Source of the DNA: Syntrophaceae bacterium UBA6252
GTDB lineage: Bacteria > Desulfobacterota > Syntrophia > Syntrophales > UBA6807
Reading direction: 5' to 3'
Assembly (NCBI GenBank): GCA_002441265.1
Contig: DJVQ01000036.1
Span: forward strand, 46,085-110,084
Length of the DNA: 64,000 nucleotides
Both the position numbers and the translations under genes were made by a program. Within the stretch, counting starts at the first letter, position 1. Every line of letters starts with the position of its first letter. Shown here piece by piece: positions 17,962 to 27,388 of the stretch. The notes below the pieces were generated by a model. That model worked only from the letters and a program-made list of their open reading frames with translations, ran no database searches and was not told where the DNA came from.

Positions 17962-18063
17962 GGCTTCCCGGGCCGGTCTCCCGCGGCCGGATCCCGCGAT
18001 CCGGCGGCCCCGTCCCGCGAAAAAAAAGAAACCGGAAGCCGGCTTGAAAGAAGCCGCCGTCTT

Positions 18064-18227
18064 TGACGAACTCGTAAAAGACAAGACACCCCTTTTTTCT
18101 AACGGCAAAGGAAAAAGCTCCAGAGGCAAGGCGCCCGAATCGCGACGACCGAGGCGTACTTCCGGTACGCCGCAGGGACGAGGGATGAAGGGGAACGCAG
18201 GATATGGGGCTTTTTACGAAACCGCCC
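18064..18227 (+). repeat. Dispersed MITE-like repeat, copy E
   Basis: Well-preserved copy: left end tgacgaactcgtaaaag, core aggcaaggcgcccgaatcgc, a perfect central palindrome (ggcgtac, five-base loop, gtacgcc at 18153-18171), and right end ctttttacgaaaccg. About 164 bases, the same length as copy B. Confidence 0.85.
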
Positions 18228-18323
18228 CTCTTGACAAGAGGAGGGCGTTCCCTTACGAAAGGGAACGGGGCGGTTCGCCCGGGGGGCTTTGGGCGCCCGC
18301 CCGGAAACGGAACAGGAGGGAAT

Positions 18324-19109
18324 ATGACGCGAAGACGATTCATCGATTTAAGCATCAGCATCGAACCCGCCCTTCCGAGCGATCCTCCGATGATGATTCC
18401 CGAAGTGGAGTACGTCGGCCACGAGGAGGGCGCGGAGCAGATGAAGTCCTTCTTCCCGGGGCTCGTCCGGGAGCAGCTCCCCGGAGGCCTGGGGTGGGCC
18501 CTGGAATTCCTCCGGCTGACCTCCCACAGCGGAACGCACCTGGATGCCCCGTATCACTACCATCCTACAATGGACGGGGGAAGCCCGGCTCTCACGATCG
18601 ACGAGATCCCCCTCGACTGGTGCTTCGGCAACGGCGTGGTCCTGGATTTTTCCCGCAAAGGGGACGGCGAACGGATCACTGCGGCGGACCTGAAGGAGGA
18701 ACTTGAAAGGATCGGCTACCGGATCAGGCCGATGGACATCGTTCTCATCCGGACCGGCGCCGACGCGGCCTGGGGAACGCCGGCCTACCTGACGAAGGGG
18801 GCCGGGATGGATCGGGAAAGCACCCTGTACCTGCTGGACCAGGGCGTCAGGGTGGTCGGCATCGACGCCTGGAGCTGGGACCGGCCCCTTCCTTTCCTGG
18901 CGGAGGAATTCCGGAAAACCGGCGACCCGAAGGTCGTCTGGGAAGCACACTTCGCGGGAATCGAACGGGGATACTGTCACATGGAGAAAATGGCGAACCT
19001 TGCGGCGATCGGCAGGCCCTTCGGATTCACCGTCTGCTGTTTCCCCGTCAGGATCAAGGGGGCGAGCGCCGGGTGGGTGCGGCCGGTGGCCATCATCGAG
19101 GAGGAATGA
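18324..19109 (+). CDS. Cyclase family protein (kynurenine formamidase-like metal hydrolase)
   Basis: A 261-residue member of the cyclase/KynB family of metal-dependent amide or ester hydrolases. The family metal motif HSGTHLDAPYHY is intact. The ATG at 18324 follows acaggaggg; longer upstream frames run through repeat copy E and are not coding. No other tryptophan-degradation gene is near; it is followed after four bases by an ADP-forming acyl-CoA synthetase, so an acyl-type substrate is more plausible (inference). Confidence 0.88.
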   Translation: MTRRRFIDLSISIEPALPSDPPMMIPEVEYVGHEEGAEQMKSFFPGLVREQLPGGLGWALEFLRLTSHSGTHLDAPYHYHPTMDGGSPALTIDEIPLDWCFGNGVVLDFSRKGDGERITAADLKEELERIGYRIRPMDIVLIRTGADAAWGTPAYLTKGAGMDRESTLYLLDQGVRVVGIDAWSWDRPLPFLAEEFRKTGDPKVVWEAHFAGIERGYCHMEKMANLAAIGRPFGFTVCCFPVRIKGASAGWVRPVAIIEEE

Positions 19110-19113
19110 AATC

Positions 19114-21222
19114 GTGAAGAAGTTTTTCTGTCCCGAATCCGTCGTAATCATCGGCGCCCCGGGGAAAACCGGCGTCGGTTCGTTCAACAACGTGGAAATG
19201 ATGATCCGCTATGGTTACGGTGGACGGATCTATCCCGTCAACCCGAAGGTCCGTGAGATCTGCGGCCTGAAATGCTATCCGTCTGTTCTGGAGGTGCCGG
19301 AGGCGGCCGACGTCGCCGTCATCTCCGTCGGCCGGGACCGGGTGATCCCCCTGTTCCTGGAGTGCGCCCAGGCGGGGATCCGGCGGGTGGTGGTCGTCAC
19401 CCAGGGATTCGGCGACGCCGACGAACGGGGGAGAACGCTTCAGCAGGAACTCGTTTCCCTGGCCCGGCGGCACCAAGTCCGGATCGTCGGACCGAACACC
19501 ATGGGGATTGTCAACAACTACAACCGGTTTACGACCAGTTTCGTCGATCTTCCTTACCACGAGGATTTTTCCCCCGTTTCGCTCATCGCCCAGACCGGTT
19601 TCATCCAGGTCGCGTCGAAGGATTACGCATACCGTTGGTGGGGGAAGGCCCTGGACATCGGGAACGCGGCGGACGTCCATTTCGCCGACGGGCTCCGTTA
19701 CTTCGGGGACGACCCGGAGACGGAAGTGATCGCCCTCCACATGGAAGGGATCGAGCGGGGAAGGGAATTTCTCGATCTGGCGTCGGAAATAACGAGAAAG
19801 AAACCCATCGTCGTTCTCAAGACGGGAAGAAGCCGGGCGGGGGCGAAGGCGGCCCTTTCCCATACAGGCTCCCTCACCGGAGAGGACGCCGTGTTCGAAG
19901 CCGCCTTCGACCGGGCCGGGATCCTCCGCGTCCGGGACACGGCGGAACTGAGGGACACCCTCCGGGCGCTCGTGTGCATGCGGGAAATGAAAGGGCCTGG
20001 CATCGGCGTCATCACCGTCACGGGCGCCGGCGGCATCATGGCCATCGATGCCTGCGAGGAAAGGGGAATCGGGATGGCGCCCCTGCCGGAGGGCCTGTCG
20101 GATCGGCTCAGGGCCGGGATGCCCGAATGGCTGCACGTCGGAAATCCCATCGATATCTGGCCGATCAGCATGATCGGGGGGAATTATTCCGGACCCGTCC
20201 GGACCGCCCTGGACGGCATGCTCGCTTCTCCCGACATTCACGGGGTCCTTCTCATCACCCCGGCGCTGAGGTCGTCCCTCCATTCCGACATGTCCGATCT
20301 CACCGGGCTTGTGGCGGAAGCGCGGAAGAAGGCGGGAAACGACAAGCCGATCGCGGTCTTTCCTTACGCCGACGAGAGCGGCCGGGCCCCGGGCGACTAC
20401 GAGCGCATTCGGGGCGTCGCCGCCTTCCCCTCGGCGGAGGAGTGCGTGAGGGGCCTTGCCGCGTGCTTCCGGTACCACGGGATCCGGAATCGCCGGATTC
20501 CCTCCGTGGAGCGGCTCGAAGCGGACGCCGGCCGGGCGGAACCCCTCGTCGCGAAGGGGCGAAGGGAGGGGCTTCTCCTGGGGGAGGACGCACTGGCGCT
20601 TCTCGCCGCGTTCGGGATTCCCGTGGCGCGGGGAGGAATTCTGGGGACTTCCGGGGAATGGGAGGCCCTGTCCGGGGGCATCCCCTATCCGGTCGTGCTG
20701 AAGGTCCATGGCCGGCATTTCCTTCACAAGAGCGAATGGGGAGGCGTGCTCACGGGGATCGCCGACGGAGACTCCTTTTCCCGGGCATGGGCGACGCTGG
20801 AGGCGCGAGTCCGGGAGAAGGCGCCCGGCGTTCCCTTTGAGGGGTTTCAGGTCCAGGAGGCGATCGCCGGCACGGAGATTCTTTTCGGGATCCGGCGGGA
20901 TCCCCAGTTCGGGCCGGTCGTCGCCTGCGGTTTCGGCGGGATTTACACGGAGGTTTTCAGGGATGTGGCCCGGCGGATCGCGCCGATCGACAGGGAGGAG
21001 GCCCGGGAGATGCTCCGCTCCCTGAGGATGTACCCCATTCTCCAGGGGATTCGGGGACGGAAGGGTGCGGACCTGGAACAACTCGCGGACGTTCTTCTCC
21101 GGATCTCCCGTCTCGCCCTGGAAATCCCCGATCTCGTCGAGATGGACGTCAATCCCTTCATCTGCGGGGAAACGGTTTCCGCGGCCGTGGACGCCCGAAT
21201 GCTCTGGAAGGAGGGTTCCTGA
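19114..21222 (+). CDS. ADP-forming acyl-CoA synthetase family protein (1), alpha-beta fusion
   Basis: Interconverts acyl-CoA, ADP and phosphate with acid, CoA and ATP. A GTG start at 19114 with gaggaggaatg upstream gives 702 residues. Order: CoA-binding Rossmann domain (VVIIGAPGKTG near residue 10), two succinyl-CoA ligase-like domains with the phospho-histidine motif ALSHTGSLTGED (H250), then the ATP-grasp domain from about residue 490 (VLKVHGRHFLHKSEWGGVLTG) ending in VEMDVNPF. The CoA-domain loop QTGFIQVAS departs from the usual SQSGALG seen in its paralog at 25254, suggesting a different substrate or reduced activity. Overlapping context with the cyclase gene implies one transcript. Confidence 0.88.
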   Translation: MKKFFCPESVVIIGAPGKTGVGSFNNVEMMIRYGYGGRIYPVNPKVREICGLKCYPSVLEVPEAADVAVISVGRDRVIPLFLECAQAGIRRVVVVTQGFGDADERGRTLQQELVSLARRHQVRIVGPNTMGIVNNYNRFTTSFVDLPYHEDFSPVSLIAQTGFIQVASKDYAYRWWGKALDIGNAADVHFADGLRYFGDDPETEVIALHMEGIERGREFLDLASEITRKKPIVVLKTGRSRAGAKAALSHTGSLTGEDAVFEAAFDRAGILRVRDTAELRDTLRALVCMREMKGPGIGVITVTGAGGIMAIDACEERGIGMAPLPEGLSDRLRAGMPEWLHVGNPIDIWPISMIGGNYSGPVRTALDGMLASPDIHGVLLITPALRSSLHSDMSDLTGLVAEARKKAGNDKPIAVFPYADESGRAPGDYERIRGVAAFPSAEECVRGLAACFRYHGIRNRRIPSVERLEADAGRAEPLVAKGRREGLLLGEDALALLAAFGIPVARGGILGTSGEWEALSGGIPYPVVLKVHGRHFLHKSEWGGVLTGIADGDSFSRAWATLEARVREKAPGVPFEGFQVQEAIAGTEILFGIRRDPQFGPVVACGFGGIYTEVFRDVARRIAPIDREEAREMLRSLRMYPILQGIRGRKGADLEQLADVLLRISRLALEIPDLVEMDVNPFICGETVSAAVDARMLWKEGS

Positions 21223-21630
21223 ACGGACAATGCAATTGACAGATTTCACATTTCTTTATATCGTAAGCTGAAATCCTGCCGGGGGGCACCGTACGACATG
21301 ACAGGAAAGAATCCGGCGGAGGATGCTTTTCGGATCCGTGTCGCTGCAGGAAACAATACAACTTCGGAATAAAGGGGTTCCGCCGGGTCGTCGCGCGCTT
21401 TCGGAGCAGGAGAAGTCATCGTCGGCTTGAGGCGGAGGTTTCCGTCCTCCGGGGACGGCTGGAGAACAGGCATGCACCGGTTCCGGCCCGATGGACCGGG
21501 CGGGCGTTCTTCATGAACCGCCGCGGAGGAAGAATTCACTGGGAAGGGGGTGATGCATCGATTTCAGGAACATTCGGGATTTCCTCCGTGGATGGATCCT
21601 TCAACAGGTGAATGCAAAAGGAGGTAGGCC
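21223..21630. other. Intergenic stretch without a supported gene
   Basis: About 400 bases between the first synthetase and the second AtoE gene. I see no repeat of the dispersed families, no convincing hairpin with a T run and no coding frame. The only clear signal is the ribosome site aaaaggaggt just before 21631. Confidence 0.5.
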
Positions 21631-22980
21631 ATGATCAGAGCAATGGGGCGCGTCTTTGACAAATGGGCGCGGAAATGGATGCCGGATCCGATGTTGTTCG
21701 CGATCCTTCTTACCTTCATTACGTACCTCTTGGGGCTCATCCTGACGGACAGCGGCCCCTTCCAGATGATCCAGCACTGGTACAAGGGTTTCTGGGAACT
21801 CCTTTCCTTCGCAATGCAGATGTGCCTGATTCTCGTCACCGGGCACGCCCTGGCGACGTCTCCCCTTGTACGAAGGTGGATCGAGCATCTGGCGGAGATT
21901 CCCAAGCACCAGGCCGGGGCGATCTTTCTCGTCGGCTTTACCGCGGCGATCGCGTCGTGGATCAACTGGGGCCTCGGGATCATCGTGGGAGCCCTCATGG
22001 CCCGCGAGGTCGGCAGGAGCGGCCAGCTCCGTGGGATTCCCATGCACTATCCCCTTCTCGGCGCGGCCGGCTATGCCGGGTTCCTCACCTGGCACGGCGG
22101 TCTTTCCGCTTCGGCTCCTCTCCTGGTGGCCACGGATAAGCACTTCCTGGTGAACGAGATCGGAGTCATCCCGTCCCGCCTGACCCTTTTCAGCACCATG
22201 AACATCGTCATTTCCATCGTACTCATCCTGCTCATTCCCCTGGTGTGCATGCTCATGGCCCCGAAGAACAAGGAGGAGATGGAGACCATCGTCGATGTGG
22301 ACCCGGACCTGGTGAAAAAAGAGGAGGTCAAGGTCATTCCCCGGGAAAAGATGGTTGTGGCGGACAAGATCGAAAACAGCGTCGTCATCTCCGGGATCAT
22401 CGGCATCGCCGGCATGATTTATGTCGTCTGGTTCTTCTACACCAAGGGATTCGCCCTTGACCTGAACATCGTGAACTTCACGTTCCTGTTCCTGGGCATC
22501 CTCTTCCAGCGAACCCCGATCAACTACATCCGGGCCGTCAGCGAAGGCGCCAAGGCCTGCGCCGGGATCATCGTCCAGTTCCCCTTCTACGCGGGAATCA
22601 TGGGGATGATGAAGTACTCCGGCCTCGTGGCCATCATCGCCAACTGGTTCGTCGTCATCTCCACGGCGACAACCTATCCCGTCTTCACGTTCCTCAGCGC
22701 CGGCCTGGTGAACCTCTTCGTTCCCTCCGGCGGCGGCCAGTGGGCGGTTCAGGGGCCCATCATGGTGAAGGCGGCCCAGGCCATGAACTTCGACATGAAC
22801 AAGACGATCATGGCGGTGGCCTACGGCGATGAATGGACGAACATGCTCCAGCCCTTCTGGGCGCTGGCCCTCCTGGGGATCACCAGGCTGAAGGCCCGTG
22901 AAATCGTCGGGTACACCATGGTGGTTCTCGTGGTGAGTGCCATCGTGTTTATCCTCGGACTTCTGTATCTCCCCGTGTGA
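21631..22980 (+). CDS. AtoE-family short-chain fatty acid transporter (2)
   Basis: Second SCFA-family carrier, 449 residues, aligned along its length with the protein at 16513: MPDPMLFAILLTF, WYKGFWELLSFAMQM, FPFYAGIMGMM and PSGGGQWAVQGP are the shared blocks. The cytoplasmic loop around residues 210-245 is longer and strongly charged. The ATG has aaaaggaggt at good spacing. A GC-rich hairpin follows, then the CoA-transferase/GNAT fusion gene. Confidence 0.9.
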   Translation: MIRAMGRVFDKWARKWMPDPMLFAILLTFITYLLGLILTDSGPFQMIQHWYKGFWELLSFAMQMCLILVTGHALATSPLVRRWIEHLAEIPKHQAGAIFLVGFTAAIASWINWGLGIIVGALMAREVGRSGQLRGIPMHYPLLGAAGYAGFLTWHGGLSASAPLLVATDKHFLVNEIGVIPSRLTLFSTMNIVISIVLILLIPLVCMLMAPKNKEEMETIVDVDPDLVKKEEVKVIPREKMVVADKIENSVVISGIIGIAGMIYVVWFFYTKGFALDLNIVNFTFLFLGILFQRTPINYIRAVSEGAKACAGIIVQFPFYAGIMGMMKYSGLVAIIANWFVVISTATTYPVFTFLSAGLVNLFVPSGGGQWAVQGPIMVKAAQAMNFDMNKTIMAVAYGDEWTNMLQPFWALALLGITRLKAREIVGYTMVVLVVSAIVFILGLLYLPV

Positions 22981-23009
22981 GAACGGCACGGGGAAATTAA
23001 CGGCCGTAT

Positions 23010-23042
23010 GGGGGCGCCCGTTCCGAGACGGAGGGCGCCCCC
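23010..23042 (+). terminator. GC-rich hairpin after AtoE (2)
   Basis: Stem gggggcgccc / gggcgccccc with a 13-base loop, 29 bases after the stop. No T run follows, so termination is uncertain. Confidence 0.4.
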
Positions 23043-23196
23043 TGATCTTGCCGGAAACCCGCATCCCGGCGGGAAGGGAATTTTCACCTTGACCCGCGGC
23101 ACCCCCCGAGGCTATAGTTTCCTCGGGGCAGATGATGGGGACGAGGGCCGGTGCGGAATGCGGGATGAGGGGATTCCACCCGGAAAGGAAGCGTTC

Positions 23197-25140
23197 ATGG
23201 AAGAGAAACCTTCCCGTCCCGGGGAGGAGAGGTATTGGCACAGCCTTCAGCGTGAGATCAACCAACGGAAGATCGAGGAACTGAAGGCCCTTTACCCTGA
23301 AAAATTCGTCCCCGAGAACACGTTCTTCCAGAACATCCACCGGGGAGACCGCATTTTCATCAGCACGGGCTGCGGCGAGCCCCGGTCCCTGGTGGATGCG
23401 CTCATCCGCTATGTCGACGGGCACCCCAAGTCGTTTTTCGACGCCGAGGTGCTTCATGTCTGGACGCTCGGCGTCGCCCCCTACACGGACCAGAGATTCA
23501 AGTCCAATTTCCGGCACAACTCCTTCTTCGTCGGCGACAACACCCGCGATACGGTGAACCGGGGAATGGCCGATTACACCCCCATCTTCCTGTCCGAGGT
23601 CCCCAGCCTCCTGTACCGCCGCATCGTTCCCATCGACGTGGCTCTCGTCCAGACCTCGTTTCCGGACAAGCACGGGTACATGAGCCTCGGCGTCAGCGTG
23701 GACATCGACAAGGCGGCGGTGGAATGCGCCCGGATCGTCATCGCCCAGGTGAATTCCTGCATGCCCCGGGTGCACGGGGACGGGTTCATCCACATCCGGG
23801 ACGTGAACTTTGTCTATCCCTTCGAGGAACCGCTTCTGGAATACCACACCGGCACCGATTCCGAAGAGATCCAGAAGATCGGCCGCTACGTGGCGCGGCT
23901 CGTTCAGAACGGGGACACCATCCAGGTGGGGTACGGGAGCATCCCCAACGCCATTCTGAAAAGCCTGAAGGAGAAGAAGGATCTCGGGGTCCACACGGAG
24001 CTCATCGGCGACGGCATCGTGGAACTCATGAAGGATGGGGTCGTCACCAACAGCCGCAAATCGCTGAACCGGGGAAAAACCATCGCCGCCTTCTGCATGG
24101 GGGCGCCGGAAACTTACGAATATCTTCACGACAACCCCATGATCGAACTGCGGACCATCGACTACACGAACGATCCCCTCGTCATCGCCCAGCACGAAAA
24201 CATGACGGCCATCAATTCGGCCCTGGAAATCGATCTGACGGGACAGGCAAGCGCCGAATCGATCGGCAAGGTGTTCTACAGCGGCATCGGAGGGCAGGCG
24301 GATTTCATGCGCGGGGCCGTCCTCGCGAAAAACGGGAAAACGATCCTGGCCATGCTTTCCACGGCGTCCGGGGGGGAGATCTCCCGGATCGTCCCATTCC
24401 TGAAGGAGGGCGCCGGGGCCACCCTGAACCGCGGCGACATCCATTACGTGGTCACCGAGTACGGGATCGTGTACCTCCACGGCAGAAACATCCGGGAGCG
24501 GGCCATGGAACTCATATCCATCGCTCATCCCCGGTTCCGGCCCTGGCTCATCGAGGAGGCGAAGAAAGCGGGTCTCATCTACCGCGACCAGAGCTACATT
24601 CCGGGAAAGAAAGGGGAGTACCCTGAAAGTCTCGAGGGCTACCGGACGACGAAAACGGGCATGAACATCTATCTCCGGCCCGTCCGGATCAGCGACGAGC
24701 CGCTCCTCAAGGATTTTTTCTATTCCCTTTCCGACAGCAGCCTGTACCGGAGGTTCATCTCCGCCCGGAAGGACATCCCCCACGAGCGCCTGCAGGACTT
24801 CACCGTCATCGACTATTCGAAGGAGATGGCGATCGTGGCGGTGGTGGACAGGAAGATCCGGGAAACCATCGTCGGCATGGGACAGTACGGCATCGACGAG
24901 CGGACGCACACGGCGGAGGTGGCCTTCGCCGTCCGCGACGACGAGCAGGGCCGCGGCATCGCCACGGAAATCCTTTCCTATCTCACATACCTGGCAAAGA
25001 AGCAGGGCCTCCTCGGTTTCACCGCGGAGGTGCTCGTGGAAAACAAACCCATGCTTCATGTCTTCGAGAAGATGGGCTTCGATATGGAGAGGCGGGTGGC
25101 CGAAGGGGTCTATGAACTCCGCATGTCCTTCCGTTCCTGA
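23197..25140 (+). CDS. Acetyl-CoA hydrolase/4-hydroxybutyrate CoA-transferase fused to a GNAT acetyltransferase domain (catalytic residues intact)
   Basis: A 647-residue two-domain protein. Residues about 30-475 form a Cat1/4-hydroxybutyrate-type CoA-transferase: IQVGYGSIPNAIL, the catalytic-glutamate motif GVHTELIGDG (E268), and YGIVYLHGRNIRERAMELI. Residues about 490-645 form a GNAT domain with the acetyl-CoA pyrophosphate loop DEQGRGIATE. The ATG at 23197 follows ggaaaggaag. It sits between an AtoE transporter and an ADP-forming synthetase, consistent with organic acid activation. The GNAT tail could modify proteins in response to acyl-CoA (inference). A paralog lies at 38903-40801. Confidence 0.88.
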   Translation: MEEKPSRPGEERYWHSLQREINQRKIEELKALYPEKFVPENTFFQNIHRGDRIFISTGCGEPRSLVDALIRYVDGHPKSFFDAEVLHVWTLGVAPYTDQRFKSNFRHNSFFVGDNTRDTVNRGMADYTPIFLSEVPSLLYRRIVPIDVALVQTSFPDKHGYMSLGVSVDIDKAAVECARIVIAQVNSCMPRVHGDGFIHIRDVNFVYPFEEPLLEYHTGTDSEEIQKIGRYVARLVQNGDTIQVGYGSIPNAILKSLKEKKDLGVHTELIGDGIVELMKDGVVTNSRKSLNRGKTIAAFCMGAPETYEYLHDNPMIELRTIDYTNDPLVIAQHENMTAINSALEIDLTGQASAESIGKVFYSGIGGQADFMRGAVLAKNGKTILAMLSTASGGEISRIVPFLKEGAGATLNRGDIHYVVTEYGIVYLHGRNIRERAMELISIAHPRFRPWLIEEAKKAGLIYRDQSYIPGKKGEYPESLEGYRTTKTGMNIYLRPVRISDEPLLKDFFYSLSDSSLYRRFISARKDIPHERLQDFTVIDYSKEMAIVAVVDRKIRETIVGMGQYGIDERTHTAEVAFAVRDDEQGRGIATEILSYLTYLAKKQGLLGFTAEVLVENKPMLHVFEKMGFDMERRVAEGVYELRMSFRS

Positions 25141-25253
25141 CGAAGGCTCCCGCCGAGGAAAAAGACGGCTCCGGAACCTCTCCGGGGTGCCGGATGTCTT
25201 TCCGGTAAAAGGGATTCTCCGGAATCCTTCGACGTTATGAAGAGGTCTGTTTC

Positions 25254-27383
25254 ATGAATCGCAAAGATGAAGACGGAAACATCCGCCGTCTTTTCGAACC
25301 CCGTTCCATCGCGGTCGTCGGGGCATCGGCCGACCCGGGGAAGATCGGGTACAAGATCCTGGAGAACATCCACTCCGGCGGTTACGCGGGGAGGATCGCC
25401 CCCGTGAATCCCCGGGGCGGCGAAATCCTGGGGCTTCCCGTTCATGAGAACGTGGAGGCCGTTCCGGGCGAGGTCGATGTCGCGGTCATCACCGTGCCGG
25501 CGAAATTCGTCCGCGCGGCGGTGGAGGATTGCGGGCGGAAGGGGGTGAAGTACCTCCTCGTCATCACCTCCGGATTTTCCGAAGTGGGAAATCTCCGCGG
25601 GGAACGGGAAGTGGTCTCCCTGGCCCGGGAAGCGGGCATGCGGATCGTCGGCCCGAACATGTTCGGAATCTATTCCGCCGCCGCGTCCCTGAACGCGACC
25701 TTCGGCCCTTCGACGATCCGGCCCGGGGGCGTGGCCATCATCAGCCAGAGCGGGGCGCTCGGTCTGGCCATGATCGGAAAGACGTACACGGAGAACATCG
25801 GTCTTTCCGCCATCTGTTCCGTGGGGAACAAGGCGGACGTGGACGAGGCCGACCTCCTCGAATACCTCGTCCCCCAGGAGGAGACGAAGGTCATCCTCAT
25901 GTACATCGAGGGCGTCCGGGAGGGCGAACGGTTCATCAAGGCCCTGAGGGAGGCGACGGCGGTGAAACCGGTGATCGTCGTCAAGTCGGGGCGCTCCGCC
26001 CGGGGGGCGGCCGCCGCGGCGTCCCACACGGGATCCCTGGCGGGATCGGACCGGGTCTTCGACGCCGTGGCCAGGCAGTGCGGCGCGCTTCGGGCGGAGA
26101 CCGTCAAGGACGCCTTCGACTGGTGCCGCTACGTTTCCGTGAATCCCCTTCCCCGGGGGGAGGAAACGGTGATCATCACGAACGGAGGGGGAATGGGCGT
26201 CCTTGCCACCGACGCCTGTGAGAAATTCGGCATCCACCTCTACGACGACCTGGAGGTCCTGAAGAACATCTTTTCCCCGGTGACCCCCGAATTCGGGTCC
26301 ACGAGAAATCCCGTGGACCTGACGGGAGGGGCGGAGGCGGGGGACTACGACCGGGCTCTCGAAGCCGCCCTGGAACGGGACGACGTTCACTCCGTCATCG
26401 CCCTGTACTGCGAGACCGCCGTGTTCGACGCCGGGAAGCTTCCCGGCATGGTCCATGAAAATTACCGGAAATACCGGGAGAGGGAAAAACCGGTCACGTT
26501 TTCGCTGTTCGGCGGCGAGTCCACGGAGGCGACGGTTTCCCGCCTTTCCAGGGAACAGGTTCCCGTGTTCAGCGACGTGTACGAGGCGATTTCCCCGCTG
26601 GGAGCGGCCTATGCCTGCCGCCGCTACCGGGAAAGCCGGAAGGAGGCTTTCGACGTTCCCGCCGTCGACCGGGAGGCCCTGCGGGGCATCATCGGGCCCA
26701 TCCAGGCGGAGGGCCGTCATTTTCTTCTGGCCGGGGAGGCCCAGAAACTGATGGGAATCAGCGGCGTCCCCGTCCCCCGGACGCGGCTGGCGTCCACCCT
26801 CGGGGAGGCCGTGGAGGCTTCCAGGGACATCGGGTATCCCGTGGTCATGAAGGTCGTTTCCCGGGACATCGTTCACAAGAGCGACGCCGGCGGAGTGGCC
26901 CTCGATCTGGACAATGAAAAGGAGGTCATGGACGCCTACGAGGCGATCCTGCAGAACTGCAGGACCCGGGTCCCCGGCGCCAGGATCCAGGGCGTCGAGG
27001 TCGCCGAAATGGTCAAAGGGGGGACGGAAATGATCGCGGGGGCGAAGATCGATCCGTCCTTCGGCCCCATCGTCATGGTCGGCCTGGGAGGGATTTACGT
27101 GGAGGTGATGAAGGATGTCGCCTTCCGGTCCTATCCCCTGGACCGGGGGGAAGTGCTTTCCATGATCCGGGAGATCCGGTCCTATCCGCTTCTTCTCGGC
27201 GTCCGGGGCGAAAGCCCGAAGGACATCCGCACCCTGGTCGATACGATCCTCCTTCTGGGGGAAATGGTGTTCCAGTGCCGGGAAGTGAGCGATATTGAAA
27301 TCAATCCCCTGGTCGTCTACGACGAGGGCCGGGGAGCCAGGGCCGTGGACGTACGGGTCCTGCTCGCGAAAGAAGAGAGGTGA
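25254..27383 (+). CDS. ADP-forming acyl-CoA synthetase family protein (2), alpha-beta fusion
   Basis: A 709-residue ADP-forming acetate/acyl-CoA ligase. CoA-binding motif IAVVGASADPGKIGY, canonical IISQSGALG, phospho-histidine motif ASHTGSLAGSD (H258), and C-terminal ATP-grasp domain with VVMKVVSRDIVHKSDAGGV and VSDIEINPLVV. All elements match active members, more so than the paralog at 19114. In fermenting and syntrophic bacteria such enzymes can make ATP from acyl-CoA (family knowledge). The BioD-like gene follows almost immediately. Confidence 0.92.
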   Translation: MNRKDEDGNIRRLFEPRSIAVVGASADPGKIGYKILENIHSGGYAGRIAPVNPRGGEILGLPVHENVEAVPGEVDVAVITVPAKFVRAAVEDCGRKGVKYLLVITSGFSEVGNLRGEREVVSLAREAGMRIVGPNMFGIYSAAASLNATFGPSTIRPGGVAIISQSGALGLAMIGKTYTENIGLSAICSVGNKADVDEADLLEYLVPQEETKVILMYIEGVREGERFIKALREATAVKPVIVVKSGRSARGAAAAASHTGSLAGSDRVFDAVARQCGALRAETVKDAFDWCRYVSVNPLPRGEETVIITNGGGMGVLATDACEKFGIHLYDDLEVLKNIFSPVTPEFGSTRNPVDLTGGAEAGDYDRALEAALERDDVHSVIALYCETAVFDAGKLPGMVHENYRKYREREKPVTFSLFGGESTEATVSRLSREQVPVFSDVYEAISPLGAAYACRRYRESRKEAFDVPAVDREALRGIIGPIQAEGRHFLLAGEAQKLMGISGVPVPRTRLASTLGEAVEASRDIGYPVVMKVVSRDIVHKSDAGGVALDLDNEKEVMDAYEAILQNCRTRVPGARIQGVEVAEMVKGGTEMIAGAKIDPSFGPIVMVGLGGIYVEVMKDVAFRSYPLDRGEVLSMIREIRSYPLLLGVRGESPKDIRTLVDTILLLGEMVFQCREVSDIEINPLVVYDEGRGARAVDVRVLLAKEER

Positions 27384-27388
27384 GTTTC

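Noticed and set aside
21601..25059. Very long minus-strand open frame (over 1100 codons) opposite AtoE (2) and the CoA-transferase fusion
   Set aside because: The plus-strand genes have clear domains and ribosome sites; long antisense frames are expected in high-GC coding DNA. The same applies to the frame at 863-3469 and to many others.
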